Shown here: piece by piece, positions 34,187 to 46,029 of the stretch
Layout: every line of letters begins with the position of its first letter
How positions within the stretch are numbered: position 1 is the first letter of the stretch
NCBI GenBank assembly: GCA_034509755.1
Contig: JAVYJV010000036.1
Coordinates: forward strand, 248,001-312,000
DNA: 64,000 bases
Direction of reading: 5' to 3'
From: Anisodus tanguticus
Lineage: Eukaryota; Streptophyta; Magnoliopsida; Solanales; Solanaceae
Made by a program: the position numbers and the translations under genes
Notes under the pieces: model-generated
Seen by the model: only the letters and a program-made list of their open reading frames with translations
What the model was told of the DNA's origin: nothing
The model's database searches: none

Positions 34187-37100
34187 AATATAATTAGCAT
34201 AAAATTTTTTTTTTTAAGTGAACATGAGAAAAATCCAGGTAAAAATTTATTGAAATTAAAAATTTATTAGAGATTTTCTTTTATTTTATATTTCTTAATT
34301 TAAAAGTTTTTTTATTAAATAAACAACCATTAAATTATTTTTAAATTTTTAGAAATAAGTAAACATATAAAAATGACAAAATCAATTAAAATCTAAATAA
34401 AAACTTTAAAAGCTTTTGATAATTAAAAAATTTATTATCTTCTAATAAAAATTTAAATAACTTAAAACATTAGTTGATCAAAAAAGAATTTAAACTTCAA
34501 ATTAAACACAATTAAAAAACTTGTGAAATTTTTTTTTTGACAAAAGTTTTTAAGAGAGAGAGAAATTTTACTTTTAAGAGAAACAATTTTTTAGCTACTT
34601 ATAAATTATTTTCTATAAAGCAATTAAATTTTTAAAATTTTAGAACCTATTAGTAGAAAATAGTTATTTAAAAAATAAGAAGTTATATTCAATTATAAAG
34701 TTTACTATAAACATCAATAAAATAAAACATCTTTGTCATTTAATAGATTTTATTTTAATAATTTCTCAAAATTATAAAACATAAAAAAAAGAATTTATGT
34801 AGGTTGAATGAATTATTTTTCTTAAAGTTTTTGGTTAAATGGTTTTTGAATAAAAACTTTTGGTTAATTAAATTTTAGTTCAAAATATTTTTTGATCAAA
34901 AAAAGTTTTGTTATTGAAAACTAGGTAAAAAATAAAATTTAAAAAACAAGTCTAACATTTTTAAAATAATAAAAAATTTATATTTAATAATACAAATTGA
35001 TGATTTTAAGATAAAAATTTAAAACTAGGCTTTTTAAATACATTGTAATTGAAAAGTTTTAAATTTTTTATGAAATATTTTGATTAAAAAATTGATGAAA
35101 AACTCAAACACAAAAGACTAACAAAATTATTAGATTGAGTTTTAAAAAAAAAAAATGAAAAAAATTTGAATAAATTAAGATAAATTATTCATTTTTAAAA
35201 ACATCACTTTAAAATTTAACAACTTTGATAAACAATTTTAATAAACAATTTTGATAAAAAAATTTATTTTTAAGAAATTAAATATGAACAGTAAAAAAAG
35301 GTGAATTTATAAAAGAATTTTTCTATATGAATATTTGAATAAAAATTGCAATTATGTTCTCTAATTTAAAATGAAAAATTTCATTGAAATAGTAATATAA
35401 TAATTAGAAATAAAAAATTGAACCATAAATTTGTAACACTCTAAATTTATATTCCAACCAATTAAATTTTAAAACTTTTTTCATTAAAAGAATATTTTTC
35501 CTAAAAATGTAAAATTTTTTTTACAAAAATTTGCTTAACAACTAATCAAAAAATAAATTATTTAGTGAAATAATTTGAAACAAAAAGTTTTACTAATTAA
35601 CTTAATAATTTTAATTATTAGAATAAAATTAAAAAACTAATTTTATAGAAAGATATATCAAATTAAGATAGATCTCCAATAGCTAATTAAACAAAAACTA
35701 AATAAAAAAAAAACTTAGTGATCTTTTAATTAAAATTATCTTTCTAAGATTTTATTTTGAAAAAAGCTAAGCCATTAAAAAAGTAATCTTTTTTTGAAGA
35801 AAAAGGCTTAGTTAACTTATGTATCAAAAGTTTAATACAATAAAACTATGATTTTATTTATTTATAGAAATATCATTAGTCAACAAATTAGATGATATAA
35901 ATCTATTAAACTGTTTACTGAATATTTTTTAAACCTTGAATTTTAAATATTTCTAAACTCTAATTTTGTCAGTAGAGAACTTAGTTTTGTTTTCTTAAAT
36001 TTTTTAATTCTAAAACAAAATAAACTTGAATAATGATTTTGATAAATTATTTGAAAACACTTCTTAGCTATGCTAACTTTAAAATTAGAAACATTTTAAA
36101 TTTTCTAAATTATTCAAACAAATGTATGGTTAGAACTAAAAAAAGTTTTTTGATTCTAACTATTCAACAATGAAAGACGATATTTAATGTTAGATTAATT
36201 GTAAATAATGAATCTTAAAATATTTTTTTACAAAACTAAATTTCTTTGTTTTAACTTCTTTTTAATTACTTTTTATTATTTTAATAAACACATTCTTCTT
36301 AAATAATTGAAGAACATTAAAAACTGATTTCTAAAAAATAAGCTCATTACTTAAACAGTGTAAACTTAACATGCTACTAATTTACATACTGCTTAAATTA
36401 ATTTCATAAAGAAAATTTCAGTTTAATATTTGAGTTATAGATTTTAATAGTTAAACATTGATTTTAATTCCAAAATCATTAGGAGTATTCCAATATGTTT
36501 TACTATTACTTGCTCATTTTTGATCTAAATTTTTTCCAGTTTAAAAGTAAAAGTTTTGTTTTGATTTAGGGAAATATATTGATTTTTTATAATAAATTTT
36601 AAATAACTATATTCAAAGATGTGTCAAAATCTTTCGTTTTTTTTTTTTTGATTAAAAAAGTTTTAAAAAAAATGAACAAAAAAAAGTTTTTAATAATTTG
36701 CATAATGAGCGCATAATTCTCTGTGACAAAAAAACGCTTGAATAAGTTTGTTATTTGACCTTATTTTCAAACCAAATTCACTTATTTTTTATCTTTTATT
36801 TTTTTATTTTAAAAAGATACATTTCACAAAGCTTAAATATTTGATCTAATTTATTAAAATATTTTCTATAAATTAAAATATTCTAAATGTAAATTAAGAT
36901 TGTTTCAAGTAAACTTAAAATAAAAATATAAAAAAAAAAAGATGTAAAACTCATTTGAAACTAATTGATAAAAATAAATCACTATTTAAAATTCAAATTG
37001 AAAGTATTTTTAATTAAATAGAAAAATATTTGTTTATTAAATTAGGTTAAATTTAATAACAAAATTTTACCTTCAAAAAAATTAAACTTTTAAACCATAT

Positions 37101-38920
37101 TTACATAGGATTCAACTCTTTTTATTTATTTTTCTATATTTAAGCAGCATATTTTTTAATTTTTTTGTTAATATTTGATAAAAAATAATTTAGCTGAAAA
37201 TTACTTTTTTAATTCTACTAACTCTTTCAATTATTTTAATGTTTTATGCTTAACCTAAACTTATAGTATTTTTTATTTTCGAATGATGAGAATAAATCTG
37301 AATTTTAAAACTTAATTACTTAATTATCATTAATTATACAAATTAATTTTACTAAAAAAAAAAAAAAAAATTATATCCTGTTACATGATGTGAAAATTAA
37401 TTATTATTTTTATAGTTATAAAGTCTAAAAAAAACTTTAAAAATTTGTGTCTATTGTATTTTAAAGTTGGAAAAAAGTATCATCTAAAAATTTTAAAAAA
37501 AATTGATAATTCTTTAAGATACAAAGATCAGCTAAAAAAAATTTTGTTAATCAAAAGTTTATAAACAGCTTTGAGAATTATAAATATTTAATAATAATTA
37601 TACTTTATCATCTTCACATTACTGCTAGTTTCTTTGTAAAATTCTTAATAAAGTAAAAAGAATTTTTTTAATAAAGCATTCATAGAAGACATCGTATTTT
37701 AACATTTAATTAATATAATTTAAAGCAATTAAATTTATATTCATTATTTTTAAAAGATTATTAGTATTATAATTTGAAACTTTTCTCGAATAAAACATTA
37801 ATTTTTGACATATATACAGGTAAACATATGACGATTCTTTTTAAATATAATTTTAGTCTATCATTAGTAAACATATCTCTTATGACAAAATAATTTCAAT
37901 GATTATAACAGTGATGAAAATTTGATAACAAGAGTTATTAAACTTATTAATTCAAAATTTAGTTGAAAAACTTACAAATTCTTTAAGATTAATTACAAAA
38001 TCTGTTATTTGATAACTTTTTTTGTGTTATATAATTAGACAAAAACAGAAATTAATTTGCAACCATAATTTAGTAAACTTTATTCTTAATTTACCATAAT
38101 AAAATAATTTAAACAAAGTCGAACAAAGAAGTTTTTTAAATTTTGAATTAGCTTATAAATTTAAGTAATTTCCCTTTATCGTCTTCAAAATTAACAAAAA
38201 AAATTTCAAATAAAAAAAATGTTTTAAAAGATTATTAACACTGAAAATTGAAAGGTTATTAAAACTTTATTAAAAAATTTTTCTTGAAAAACTTTAATGT
38301 TTTCCTAATCATTAATACGTTTTCAATTTAAAAACTTTTTTTAAACTATGTTTTAATGATTCTTCTTTAACTATTTCTTAAAAAATTAACTAAATAAAAA
38401 AATATTTCAATTAAACTTTTTTTGAAAGAAAAAATTTGAAACAAAATTTAATTGCTTACTCAATCAGTTAATTAAAAAAGAACTTAAAAATTTTCTTATA
38501 AAAATTATGAAAATAAATTGAAAAAATGATGCTAAAAAATAATTAAAATAGAGAATCAAAAAATCTAAAACAAAACTATAAAAAAATGAAGCTTAAATTT
38601 TTAATCTAAATCAATTTTAATGAAAAAATTTAATAAGATAAAAACTTTTTTATAAAAACATAAGATTAATTAAGCTAAAAAATTTTAATTAATTTTTTAA
38701 TTAGAAAATGATTTTTTACCTATTTTTTTTCATATTTTTTTCATCTTTTGTTTTACCTTATGTTTTTTATTATGATTTATATTTAAGCTTACATAATGAA
38801 TTACATTAAAATTTACATTATGTTTTATTTAATGATTTCTTTTTTACTTCACTTTTTATTTTTACCTCATATTTTCCTACTTTCTTTTACTTAATTTCAG
38901 TTACTTTTTACTACTTAATT

Positions 38921-39025
38921 TTTACTAGTTAAACTCAAATATTTCTTTTTACTAGTTAAACTCAGGTATTTCTTCTTATTAGTTAAACTATAGCTATTTT
39001 TTATTAGTTAAATTTAGTTACTTCT
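38921..39025. repeat. Tandem repeat, about 28 bp unit with ACTAGTTAAACT
   Basis: Four units with TTACTAGTTAAACTCAAAT or close variants lie just beyond the 3' end of IFT74. Confidence 0.6.
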
Positions 39026-39236
39026 TTAATGATGAAAAATTATTTTCTTGACTAAAAAAATATTTTACAAAGTTTTTTTAACAAAAAAAAAAGTTTTAAA
39101 TAAAAAAAAATTCAAATAAAACAAACCTATTGAAAACATTTTAAGTAAGAAAAAAACTTTGAATGAAAAACTATTGAAACATTTCAAAAGCAAATCTATT
39201 GTATACATTTTATTTGTAAAAAAATTTGAAAAAAAG

Positions 39237-41542
39237 TTAAAAACCAAGTAATTTTTGATTAAATTTAGATATTTCTTCAAATGCTTTTAATCTTAAATGT
39301 TCATAATCAAATTCCTCAATTTGGTTATATAAATTTTCACAATTTTGTTCAACATCTGATAAATTTTTTTCTAAATTTTTTAATTTTTTATAAACATTAT
39401 TTTCCTCAAATTCATCTTTAAATCTAAAAAAATTTTTTTCTTTTAAATTAAATTCATTTTCTAAATCTGTATATTTTTTAGTTAAAATATCATTTTTATT
39501 TTTTAATGTTTTTAATTTATTCTCAGCTTCATTTTTAAGAGATTGGATATCATCATACTTATGTATATCAGAATTTAATTTAGTAATTTCTTCCTTTAAA
39601 AATTCTAATTCATTCATCACTTTTTCTTTTAACTGTTTAATTTTAGCTAAATCTAATTTTAATTTACGTTTTTCATTTAATAACAATTGTTCTTTATTAT
39701 CTTCATTTGTATCTAAATTTTCATTATCTTTTAATATTAGTATTTGATTTAATAACATTGAATTTTTGTTAATTAAGTCTTCTATATCATTATTAAGTTT
39801 TTTTATTTTCTCTATTTTCTCTTTATACTCTAAATCAAATTTTTTTAAAAAGCTTTCTACTTTTTGATTTTCTAAAAAATAATTTTTAAATTTTTTTATA
39901 TTCTCATCTGTCAATTCTTCATCTTGTAATTTTAATTCTTTTAATTTTATTTCTAATTCATTATAATCTTTCTCAAGTTGATTTATAGAACGATTATCAA
40001 ATTTAACTTGAGCAAGTAACCTAGAACGTTCATTATCATAATTTTTTTCATTTTTCGTATATTTAAATAACTCCTCATGTTGAATTTTCAATTGTCTTAA
40101 TCTTTCTAAACTATGTAAAACTTCAATTTTAAATAATGAATTTTTATCTGACTCTGATATTTTTTGCTCTAATTGATTAATACGCTTTTTAAACTGTGTG
40201 ATACTTTGTTCAAGTTGTTCTAATTTATAATTTAATTGTTTATTTTGATCATCTAAACTTCTGTATCTAAATTAATAAAAAAAAATTATTTAGTTTGAAA
40301 CATTTTAAAAGTTTTATAAAAATTGATGAGTTTCATGTTATAATTTATTTTTATTAAATTTAATTAAAGAATTTCAGTTAATTCCTAGTATATTGTAAAA
40401 TTGACAAAATTTTGGTTTCATAAAATTATTTTAGTTAAATTTAATTAAAATATTTAGGTTAAATTCTATAAAAATATTTTTTTTAAGTTACATAAGAAAA
40501 ATTTTGTTAAATTTGTTCAAATTTAAACAAAAAAAATATTTCTTTTTTGAATACAAGTTATCTAAAATTAATTTAAGAAACAGTTTTGAAATCTTTTTAT
40601 TAAAAAAAAAATATCTACCAATAAACGTTTACTTATTTCTTAAATGTTATCTAAATGAAGATATTTTCTTTTATGTATTGAAAAGAAATAGGTTGAGGTT
40701 GTGATAAAATAAAATTACAAACTTTATTTGACATAAGCTCACGAAAAAAATATTTTTTCCTTTTTATAGTATTAAGTTAATTGTTAAATATAAAGATTGA
40801 AAAACACTGAAATAAAATGGTAAAATTAATATATGGACATTACCTTTGTTGTTGTTCAGAATTCAATTTAATTAAAAAACTAGACCAATTGGCTTGTTTA
40901 ATTTTGAAATTATTTTCTAATAATTGAAATTCTTTTTCTTTATCTTTTTTTTCTTTAAACTTTTCCTCTAATTCATTTGTTAAATTTTCATTATCTTCTA
41001 TTGCAATTTTTATTTCTTTTTCAACATCATTTGAATTTTCATTAAAACGCATTCTTTCAAAATATTCATTATAAGCTGATAATAAACTTGATTTTTCTTT
41101 TAATTCTTTAGCTAAATTTGATGCAGCTTGTTGCATTAAATTAGTTCGAGATTCATTATTCTTTAATTGATCACTAACTCTATTAATATTATTGATTTCA
41201 ATTTGTAATTCATTCATTTTAGCTGTTAATGAAGCCATCCAAAAGCTTTTATCTTGAATTTGTCTTCTTAAAGATGCTAAACAATTAAAAATAAAATAAT
41301 TATATTCAAGTTATTTAAAAGGATAAAAATATTATAGTTATTAACAAATGATTAAAATAAATAAAAAAAAGATTTTAAAGAAAAAACAATTAAAATAAAA
41401 ACATACTTGCTTTTCGATCTTTAGAGGATTTAGGTGGCATTAAACCAGTTGCATTAGAGACAGCTGTCAAAGGACGATTTATAGCAGATAAAATAGGCCT
41501 TGCTGAAGCTCTAGATGAAATTAATTTTCTGCCTGGATCCAT
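39237..41542 (-). CDS. IFT74: Intraflagellar transport protein 74 (IFT74)
   Basis: The exons, in order of transcription, are 41542-41407, 41276-40844 and 40266-39237, joining in frame to 532 residues (human about 600). The first exon gives a basic, Arg/Ser/Pro-rich head (MDPGRKLISSRASARP), which in the family binds tubulin with IFT81. The next starts RRQIQDKSFW, matching the conserved RQILDKSYY block, and the rest is nearly continuous coiled coil. Conserved anchors later include ERSRLLAQVKFDN and HKYDDIQSLKNEAENKLKTL. IFT74 forms the IFT-B1 core with IFT81 and carries cargo into cilia. In arthropods cilia are confined to sensory neurons and sperm. The second intron (40267-40843, 577 bp) is unusually long for this block. 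POLD2 ends 347 bp upstream in the same orientation. Confidence 0.9.
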
Positions 41543-41889
41543 TTTAAACAGCTTTTAAATTAATTTAGTAAAACAAATAAAAAAACAAAATTTTCTTTTT
41601 TAGCAGACAAAAATTTCAACTAGGTAACCATAGTATTTTATTTTTTGTTTATTTTAAATATTTTATTCTTATAAAGTTTTGAGAGTTTTGTTATGAATTA
41701 ATACCAAGAGGATTTAAATTTAAATGATGAAAAATTAATTTGAAATTAATCTCTAGGCAAAAATTAGTTTTTATGTAAAAAGATTTTAGAACTTAAAAGT
41801 TTTAGAATTTAAAAAAAATGAAACTTTTTTTTTTAATTTGCATTTAAACAAAAACTTTTAATATTTAAATGTCAAAAAATTTTAATTTT

Positions 41890-43264
41890 TTAATTGAAAG
41901 CCATAAAATCACATTTTAAATTTTTTAAATTTACTAAAATACAAGATTTTTGATCTTCAAATGTTGGAATGGAAACTAATAAAATTTCTTTGTCTTGATT
42001 TTTCATTTTTTGTGTATTAAATATTGCTTGATTACCAGCAAACAAAACGTGTGGACATTCATCAATTATAAATGGATCTCTATCTTCAAATGGATATGAA
42101 TTAAGAGAATCTGGTGCAGTAGGTGCTAAATGTCCCCAATTAATTTTTTGTTTTAAAATATCTAATGTTTCATCATAGCCAGAATAAGCTTTAATTGAAT
42201 CGATTGTTTGACCAGAACAACCCATAAAATAAGTTCCATTTATTTTAGCTGCATAAGGATTTGTTAAGAAACGTGTTTTTTTCATTACACTACATTTAGG
42301 TAAAATACCAATATGAAATGGTTGCTGTGGTAAAAATACACTTGCTGGATCTAAATCGCCAGGCATTATATCTATCTCAACATGATTACTTATTTCACTT
42401 AAATAGTTATCAACTAATTGCATAATACCAGTTGAAGAAGCTTCTTCTTTTTTTTGCCATTCATTGTTTGAATTTTGATTATCAATTACTCTAACTTTTT
42501 TAGAGATACAATTACCCGCAATTATTAATTTAATAAACTGAGAAGCTTCTTCTGAATCTTCTTCATTAGTAAAACCAATTAAATAATCTTTCAAAAAATT
42601 TAAAGATTCTTTTAAATCTGACGGCATATTTTTTGAAAAACCTAAACCAGATACTATAACAACAAATTGATTTTGTTCTGGAATTTTTCTATCAATACAA
42701 GCAATTGGACCTGCAAAACAATATTCTTCAACATCAAAAACATTAACATTTTCATCAGTTGATCCTAGTAAAGCTACAACTATACCATTAACAAAATCAT
42801 CCGGATTTATATTACCACTTAAGCGTACAGTATCTTTTCCTTGTTGTAACATTAAATAATCATCATCACCTATATATTTATTTTCTTCTTCAATAATCTC
42901 AAACTAAATATATAAGTTAACAAATTAAGATGAATTTAAATTAAAATTATAAACTTACAGCTCTATCTTCATTAACTTCGTTTAAAATTGAAGGATGCTT
43001 CGCTAAATGTTTAATAATAATACCAATTAAACAAACTTTAGTTCCTTCAGGTAAGTTATCTAATTCATTCATTAAATAAAATTTACAATCTTCACCCCAT
43101 TGGTGTATTGCCCTCATTTTTATTAAATCATACATTGAATCAACTCTTGCTTTATAAAAAGAAAAATACTGTTTCAATGATCTTTTTTTATCAATACAAA
43201 AACGGTGGCATTTGTTTTCATAATCAACATCTTGTCTTAATTTTGATGATTTAATCGTTTCCAT
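41890..43264 (-). CDS. POLD2: DNA polymerase delta subunit 2 (p50 subunit)
   Basis: The exons are 43264-42959 and 42903-41890 with a 55 bp intron, giving 439 residues (human 469). I start at the ATG at 43264. Family landmarks: RVDSMYDLIKMRA and the HPSILNEV stretch of the N-terminal OB fold, then VNGIVVALLGS and FDVEEYCFAG, then the calcineurin-like domain with IIAGNCIS, VDIMPGDLDP, LPQQPFHIGI, LTNPYAAKI, SGQTIDSI, LAPTAPDSLNSYPF and ECPHVLFAGNQ. The B subunit's phosphoesterase fold is catalytically dead and serves as scaffold between the catalytic subunit and the small subunits. It is needed for lagging-strand synthesis and repair. The gene shares a 437 bp divergent promoter region with ATAD3, which holds an E2F-type site 77 bp before this ATG. 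Confidence 0.93.
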
Positions 43265-43701
43265 ATTCAAAACTATTACCTTGATTACTTTAAGAAACTA
43301 AAATAAATTTAAATTTATAAGATTTTTATTGAGTAAAAAATTTGGCGCCTTTAGAAAATTCAAAAAAAAATAGAAAAAGTAGCAAAACAATTAAATTACA
43401 AACAAGTAAAAGTAATCTGAAAATTTTTAAGTAGAAATTTCAAAACAAAAATTTTGTGCAAAAAATTTCAAAAAAAGTTTAAAAAAAAACTGTTAACTTA
43501 AGTAAATTTAAGTTTCTTAACTGAAAATTTAAATGAAATTGCTTTTAAGCCGAAAAACTTAATCAAAACACTAATCAGCCGTTTTTGTTTTTTGTTTCTA
43601 AGCAACGACTACATGTGACTTTTATTAACATGTTTAAAAAACTTTTTTTTATTTTTTAATTTAATTTAGATATTTAAATTTAAATTGTAAAGATTTGAAA
43701 A
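43265..43701. promoter_or_regulatory. Shared divergent promoter region of POLD2 and ATAD3, with E2F-type site
   Basis: This 437 bp lies between the two start codons. TTTGGCGC at 43341-43348 fits the E2F consensus TTTSSCGC and lies close to the POLD2 start; DNA polymerase delta genes are classic E2F targets. A second mixed patch is at about 43570-43625 (CAGCCGTTTTTG and AGCAACGACTACATGTGAC), nearer ATAD3. No TATA box stands out. Confidence 0.5.
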
Positions 43702-45459
43702 ATGTCTTGGATTTTTGGTAGAAATAATCCAGTACCAGACTACTCAAAGTTAGATATGTCTGGTATGGATGGTTCAGATGATAAAAAAAATAATAATCAA
43801 AAAAGTCAAGATAAAAAATCTAATAATAATAATAATCAATTTCAACTACCATCAGAATATGCTTTTGGGTCACTTAATTTGGAAAAAGCAGCTAAAGCTG
43901 CTAGAGAATTAGAAAAATCTCCTTTAGCAAAACAAATTCTTGAATTATCAAAAGAACAAGAAGTAACTAAGCAAAAAGATATTCATTCAAAAATGAAAGA
44001 ATATGAAGTAGCAGTTGAACAAGCTAAAATTGAACAAAAAAGAATTGACCATGAAGAAAGGCGAAAAAATATGCAAGAAGAAGGTAGAATCGCTCAACAA
44101 AAAGCTCAATATGAAGATCAGTTAGCTAGAAAAAGATATGAAGATCAATTATCACAACAAAAAAGAACTAATGAAGAAATATTAAGAAAACAAGAGGAAT
44201 CTATATTAAAACAAGAACAATTAAAAAGAAAAAGTATAGAATATGAAGCTGAGTTGAAATTGAAAAATAGTTTGAAAGAAATTGAAACAAAATATAAAGC
44301 TAAAGGTAAAATGGATAAAGAAAATCATGAAATTAATTTAGAAAAAATTAAATTAAATGCTGCCGAATCAAGAAGAACAAAATTAGAGTCAATTAAATCT
44401 TTTGGTGAAATGTTTGGTACAGGTTTTAAAAGTTTCATTACTGATAAAGAAAAAGTTAAAACAACTGTTTTAGGAATAACATTAACTGCAGCAGGTATTT
44501 ATACAGCTAAACACTCAATCGGAATTTTAGGACGTACTATTGAGTCAAGAATATCTAAACCATCCTTGGTTAGAGAAACATCCAGATTAAATATAAATGA
44601 TGTTCTTAAACATCCAATTTTAACAGCTAAAAAATATTTAATTAAAGAAAAAGGAGAAGTTTTAAGCGACGTCGTCTTAGCACCTGAGCTTGAAGAAAAA
44701 TTAAGAGATATTTCTATTGGAGCTTTTAATACTAAAAAAAACAAAGGTTTCTTTTGTAATTATCTTTTTTATGGACCACCAGGTACTGGTAAAACTTTAG
44801 TTGCCAAAAAATTAGTGTCACATTCAAATATGGATTATGCTATACTTTCTGGTGGAGATATTAAACCATTAGGTCCAGAAGCTGTTACATCTATACATAA
44901 ATTGTTTGAATGGGCAAGTACATCTAGAAAAGGTTTGCTATTATTTATTGACGAAGCTGATGCTTTTTTAAGAGAACGTAATTCAACACAAATGAGTGAA
45001 GATTTAAGATCATCTTTAAATGCATTTTTACAAAGAACTGGTACACCAAGTGATAGTTTCATGTTAATTTTAGCAAGTAATACACCAGAACAATTTGATT
45101 GGGCTATAAAAGATCGTATTGATGAAGATATTATGTTTGATTTACCATCTAGAAAAGAAAGAGAACGTCTTGTTAGATTATACTTCGATAAATTTATTTT
45201 AACTCCTGCATCTAAAGCTCAAAGTAGATTAAAAGTTGACAATTTCGATTATGATAAAGCATGTTCCAAAGTAGCAGAAATGACTGAAGGATTTTCAGCT
45301 AGACAAATATTTAAATTAGCTAATGCATGGCAAAAAGCAACTTATATTACTATAGAAGGTATTATGACTGAGAATTTATTAATGAAAACAGTTGATAATT
45401 TCCTTGAAAATCAAAAGAAAAACCAATTGTGGACTTTAGCAAGAAAAAATCCTAAATAA
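43702..45459 (+). CDS. ATAD3: ATAD3, mitochondrial inner-membrane AAA+ ATPase
   Basis: Intronless, 585 residues, close to the usual 580-630. It begins MSWIFGRN, typical of the family, followed by an Asn/Lys/Gln-rich stretch. Residues about 60-240 are charged coiled coil. A short hydrophobic segment (about 254-272, TTVLGITLTAAGIYTA) is the membrane anchor. The AAA+ domain has Walker A GPPGTGKT (358-365), Walker B LLLFIDEAD (Asp417, Glu418) and a sensor-1 region LILASNTPEQ. ATAD3 spans mitochondrial membranes, organises nucleoids and cristae and links to cholesterol handling and ER contacts. The ATG (AAAATGTC) is the first in frame. Conserved motifs are intact, so it should be active. Lack of introns is odd next to intron-bearing neighbours but the gene shows no pseudogene features. 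Confidence 0.95.
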   Translation: MSWIFGRNNPVPDYSKLDMSGMDGSDDKKNNNQKSQDKKSNNNNNQFQLPSEYAFGSLNLEKAAKAARELEKSPLAKQILELSKEQEVTKQKDIHSKMKEYEVAVEQAKIEQKRIDHEERRKNMQEEGRIAQQKAQYEDQLARKRYEDQLSQQKRTNEEILRKQEESILKQEQLKRKSIEYEAELKLKNSLKEIETKYKAKGKMDKENHEINLEKIKLNAAESRRTKLESIKSFGEMFGTGFKSFITDKEKVKTTVLGITLTAAGIYTAKHSIGILGRTIESRISKPSLVRETSRLNINDVLKHPILTAKKYLIKEKGEVLSDVVLAPELEEKLRDISIGAFNTKKNKGFFCNYLFYGPPGTGKTLVAKKLVSHSNMDYAILSGGDIKPLGPEAVTSIHKLFEWASTSRKGLLLFIDEADAFLRERNSTQMSEDLRSSLNAFLQRTGTPSDSFMLILASNTPEQFDWAIKDRIDEDIMFDLPSRKERERLVRLYFDKFILTPASKAQSRLKVDNFDYDKACSKVAEMTEGFSARQIFKLANAWQKATYITIEGIMTENLLMKTVDNFLENQKKNQLWTLARKNPK

Positions 45460-45947
45460 ACGTAGTCAAAAAATGAAAAAAAATTTTTATAAAACAATTT
45501 AGCAATTAAATTTTAAGTTCTAAATTATAAAATATTTTGTTAAAAGGTGTATACCTATAAAACATATTTATTTAAAAAATAAAGTTAAATTAACATAAAT
45601 ATTTTAAAATTGTTAATCTTAGTAATTTTATGTATAAATAGCTTAGCTTAAAATATTAATTAGAGAGAAAACAGATTTCTTATGTATAATCCTTAGTTCT
45701 TTTATTAAATTAAGTATTAAAATAAAGATAATCAAAGGAAAAAAGCTTTAAAATAATTACTACTTAACAACTAAAATCTTGTTTAATAATTAATTAGTAT
45801 CAGTTTAGAAAAAATAAATTTTGATCAAAAACTAAAAAAGCTGATTAAATGATTTTCATAAAAGATGATAATTATCATAAAAAATTTTAATTTTAATAAA
45901 AGATGATATAAAAAATATTATTTTATTAGTAAAAAAAAATAATCATT
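45460..45947. other. ATAD3 3' flank
   Basis: AATAAA-like signals occur near 45578. Otherwise A/T-rich DNA up to the tRNA terminator side; the T-runs (A runs on plus, 45929-45940) serve as Pol III terminator for the minus-strand tRNA. Confidence 0.5.
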
Positions 45948-46029
45948 CGCAACTGACAGGATTCGAACCTGTGCGGGTAGAACCCAACAGATTTCTAATC
46001 TGTCACAATAACCACTCTGTCACAGTTGC
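45948..46029 (-). tRNA. tRNA-Ser(AGA), copy with compensatory changes
   Basis: 82 nt, minus strand. The acceptor stem GCAACTG/CAGTTGC is fully paired. The D stem is ACA/TGT, so the usual G10-C25 pair is A10-T25. The anticodon loop TTAGAAA gives AGA. The variable arm is GGGT/ACCC and the T arm ACAGG-TTCGAAT-CCTGT. Discriminator G. Compared with the copy at 47059 there are eight differences, of which three pairs keep base pairing, which argues that the gene is functional and selected. It decodes UCU/UCC/UCA after A34 deamination. Confidence 0.93.

Larger units (their letters stand above)
29061..39236. other. 10 kb gene desert made largely of decayed tandem repeats
   Basis: No exon or RNA gene was recognised on either strand. 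Several tandem arrays (29937, 30536, 31655, 34069, 38921) are annotated separately, and intermediate DNA looks like more degenerate versions of similar arrays. Two less repetitive patches are 33100-33560 and 36600-36780; the latter contains ATTTGCAT (36696-36703), an octamer/POU site, followed by GAGCGCATAAT. The desert separates the Ras-like gene from the dense housekeeping block. Confidence 0.5.

Noticed and set aside
40504..40704. 66-codon plus-strand frame inside the 577 bp IFT74 intron
   Set aside because: Lys/Phe/Leu low-complexity; I considered a nested gene but nothing supports it.
44499..45062. Minus-strand frames of 81 and 75 codons within ATAD3
   Set aside because: Shadows of a strongly conserved coding sequence on the other strand.
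43702..45459. ATAD3 and the DYRK gene as processed pseudogenes because they lack introns
   Set aside because: Full-length frames with all catalytic motifs and normal codon use; they appear functional.
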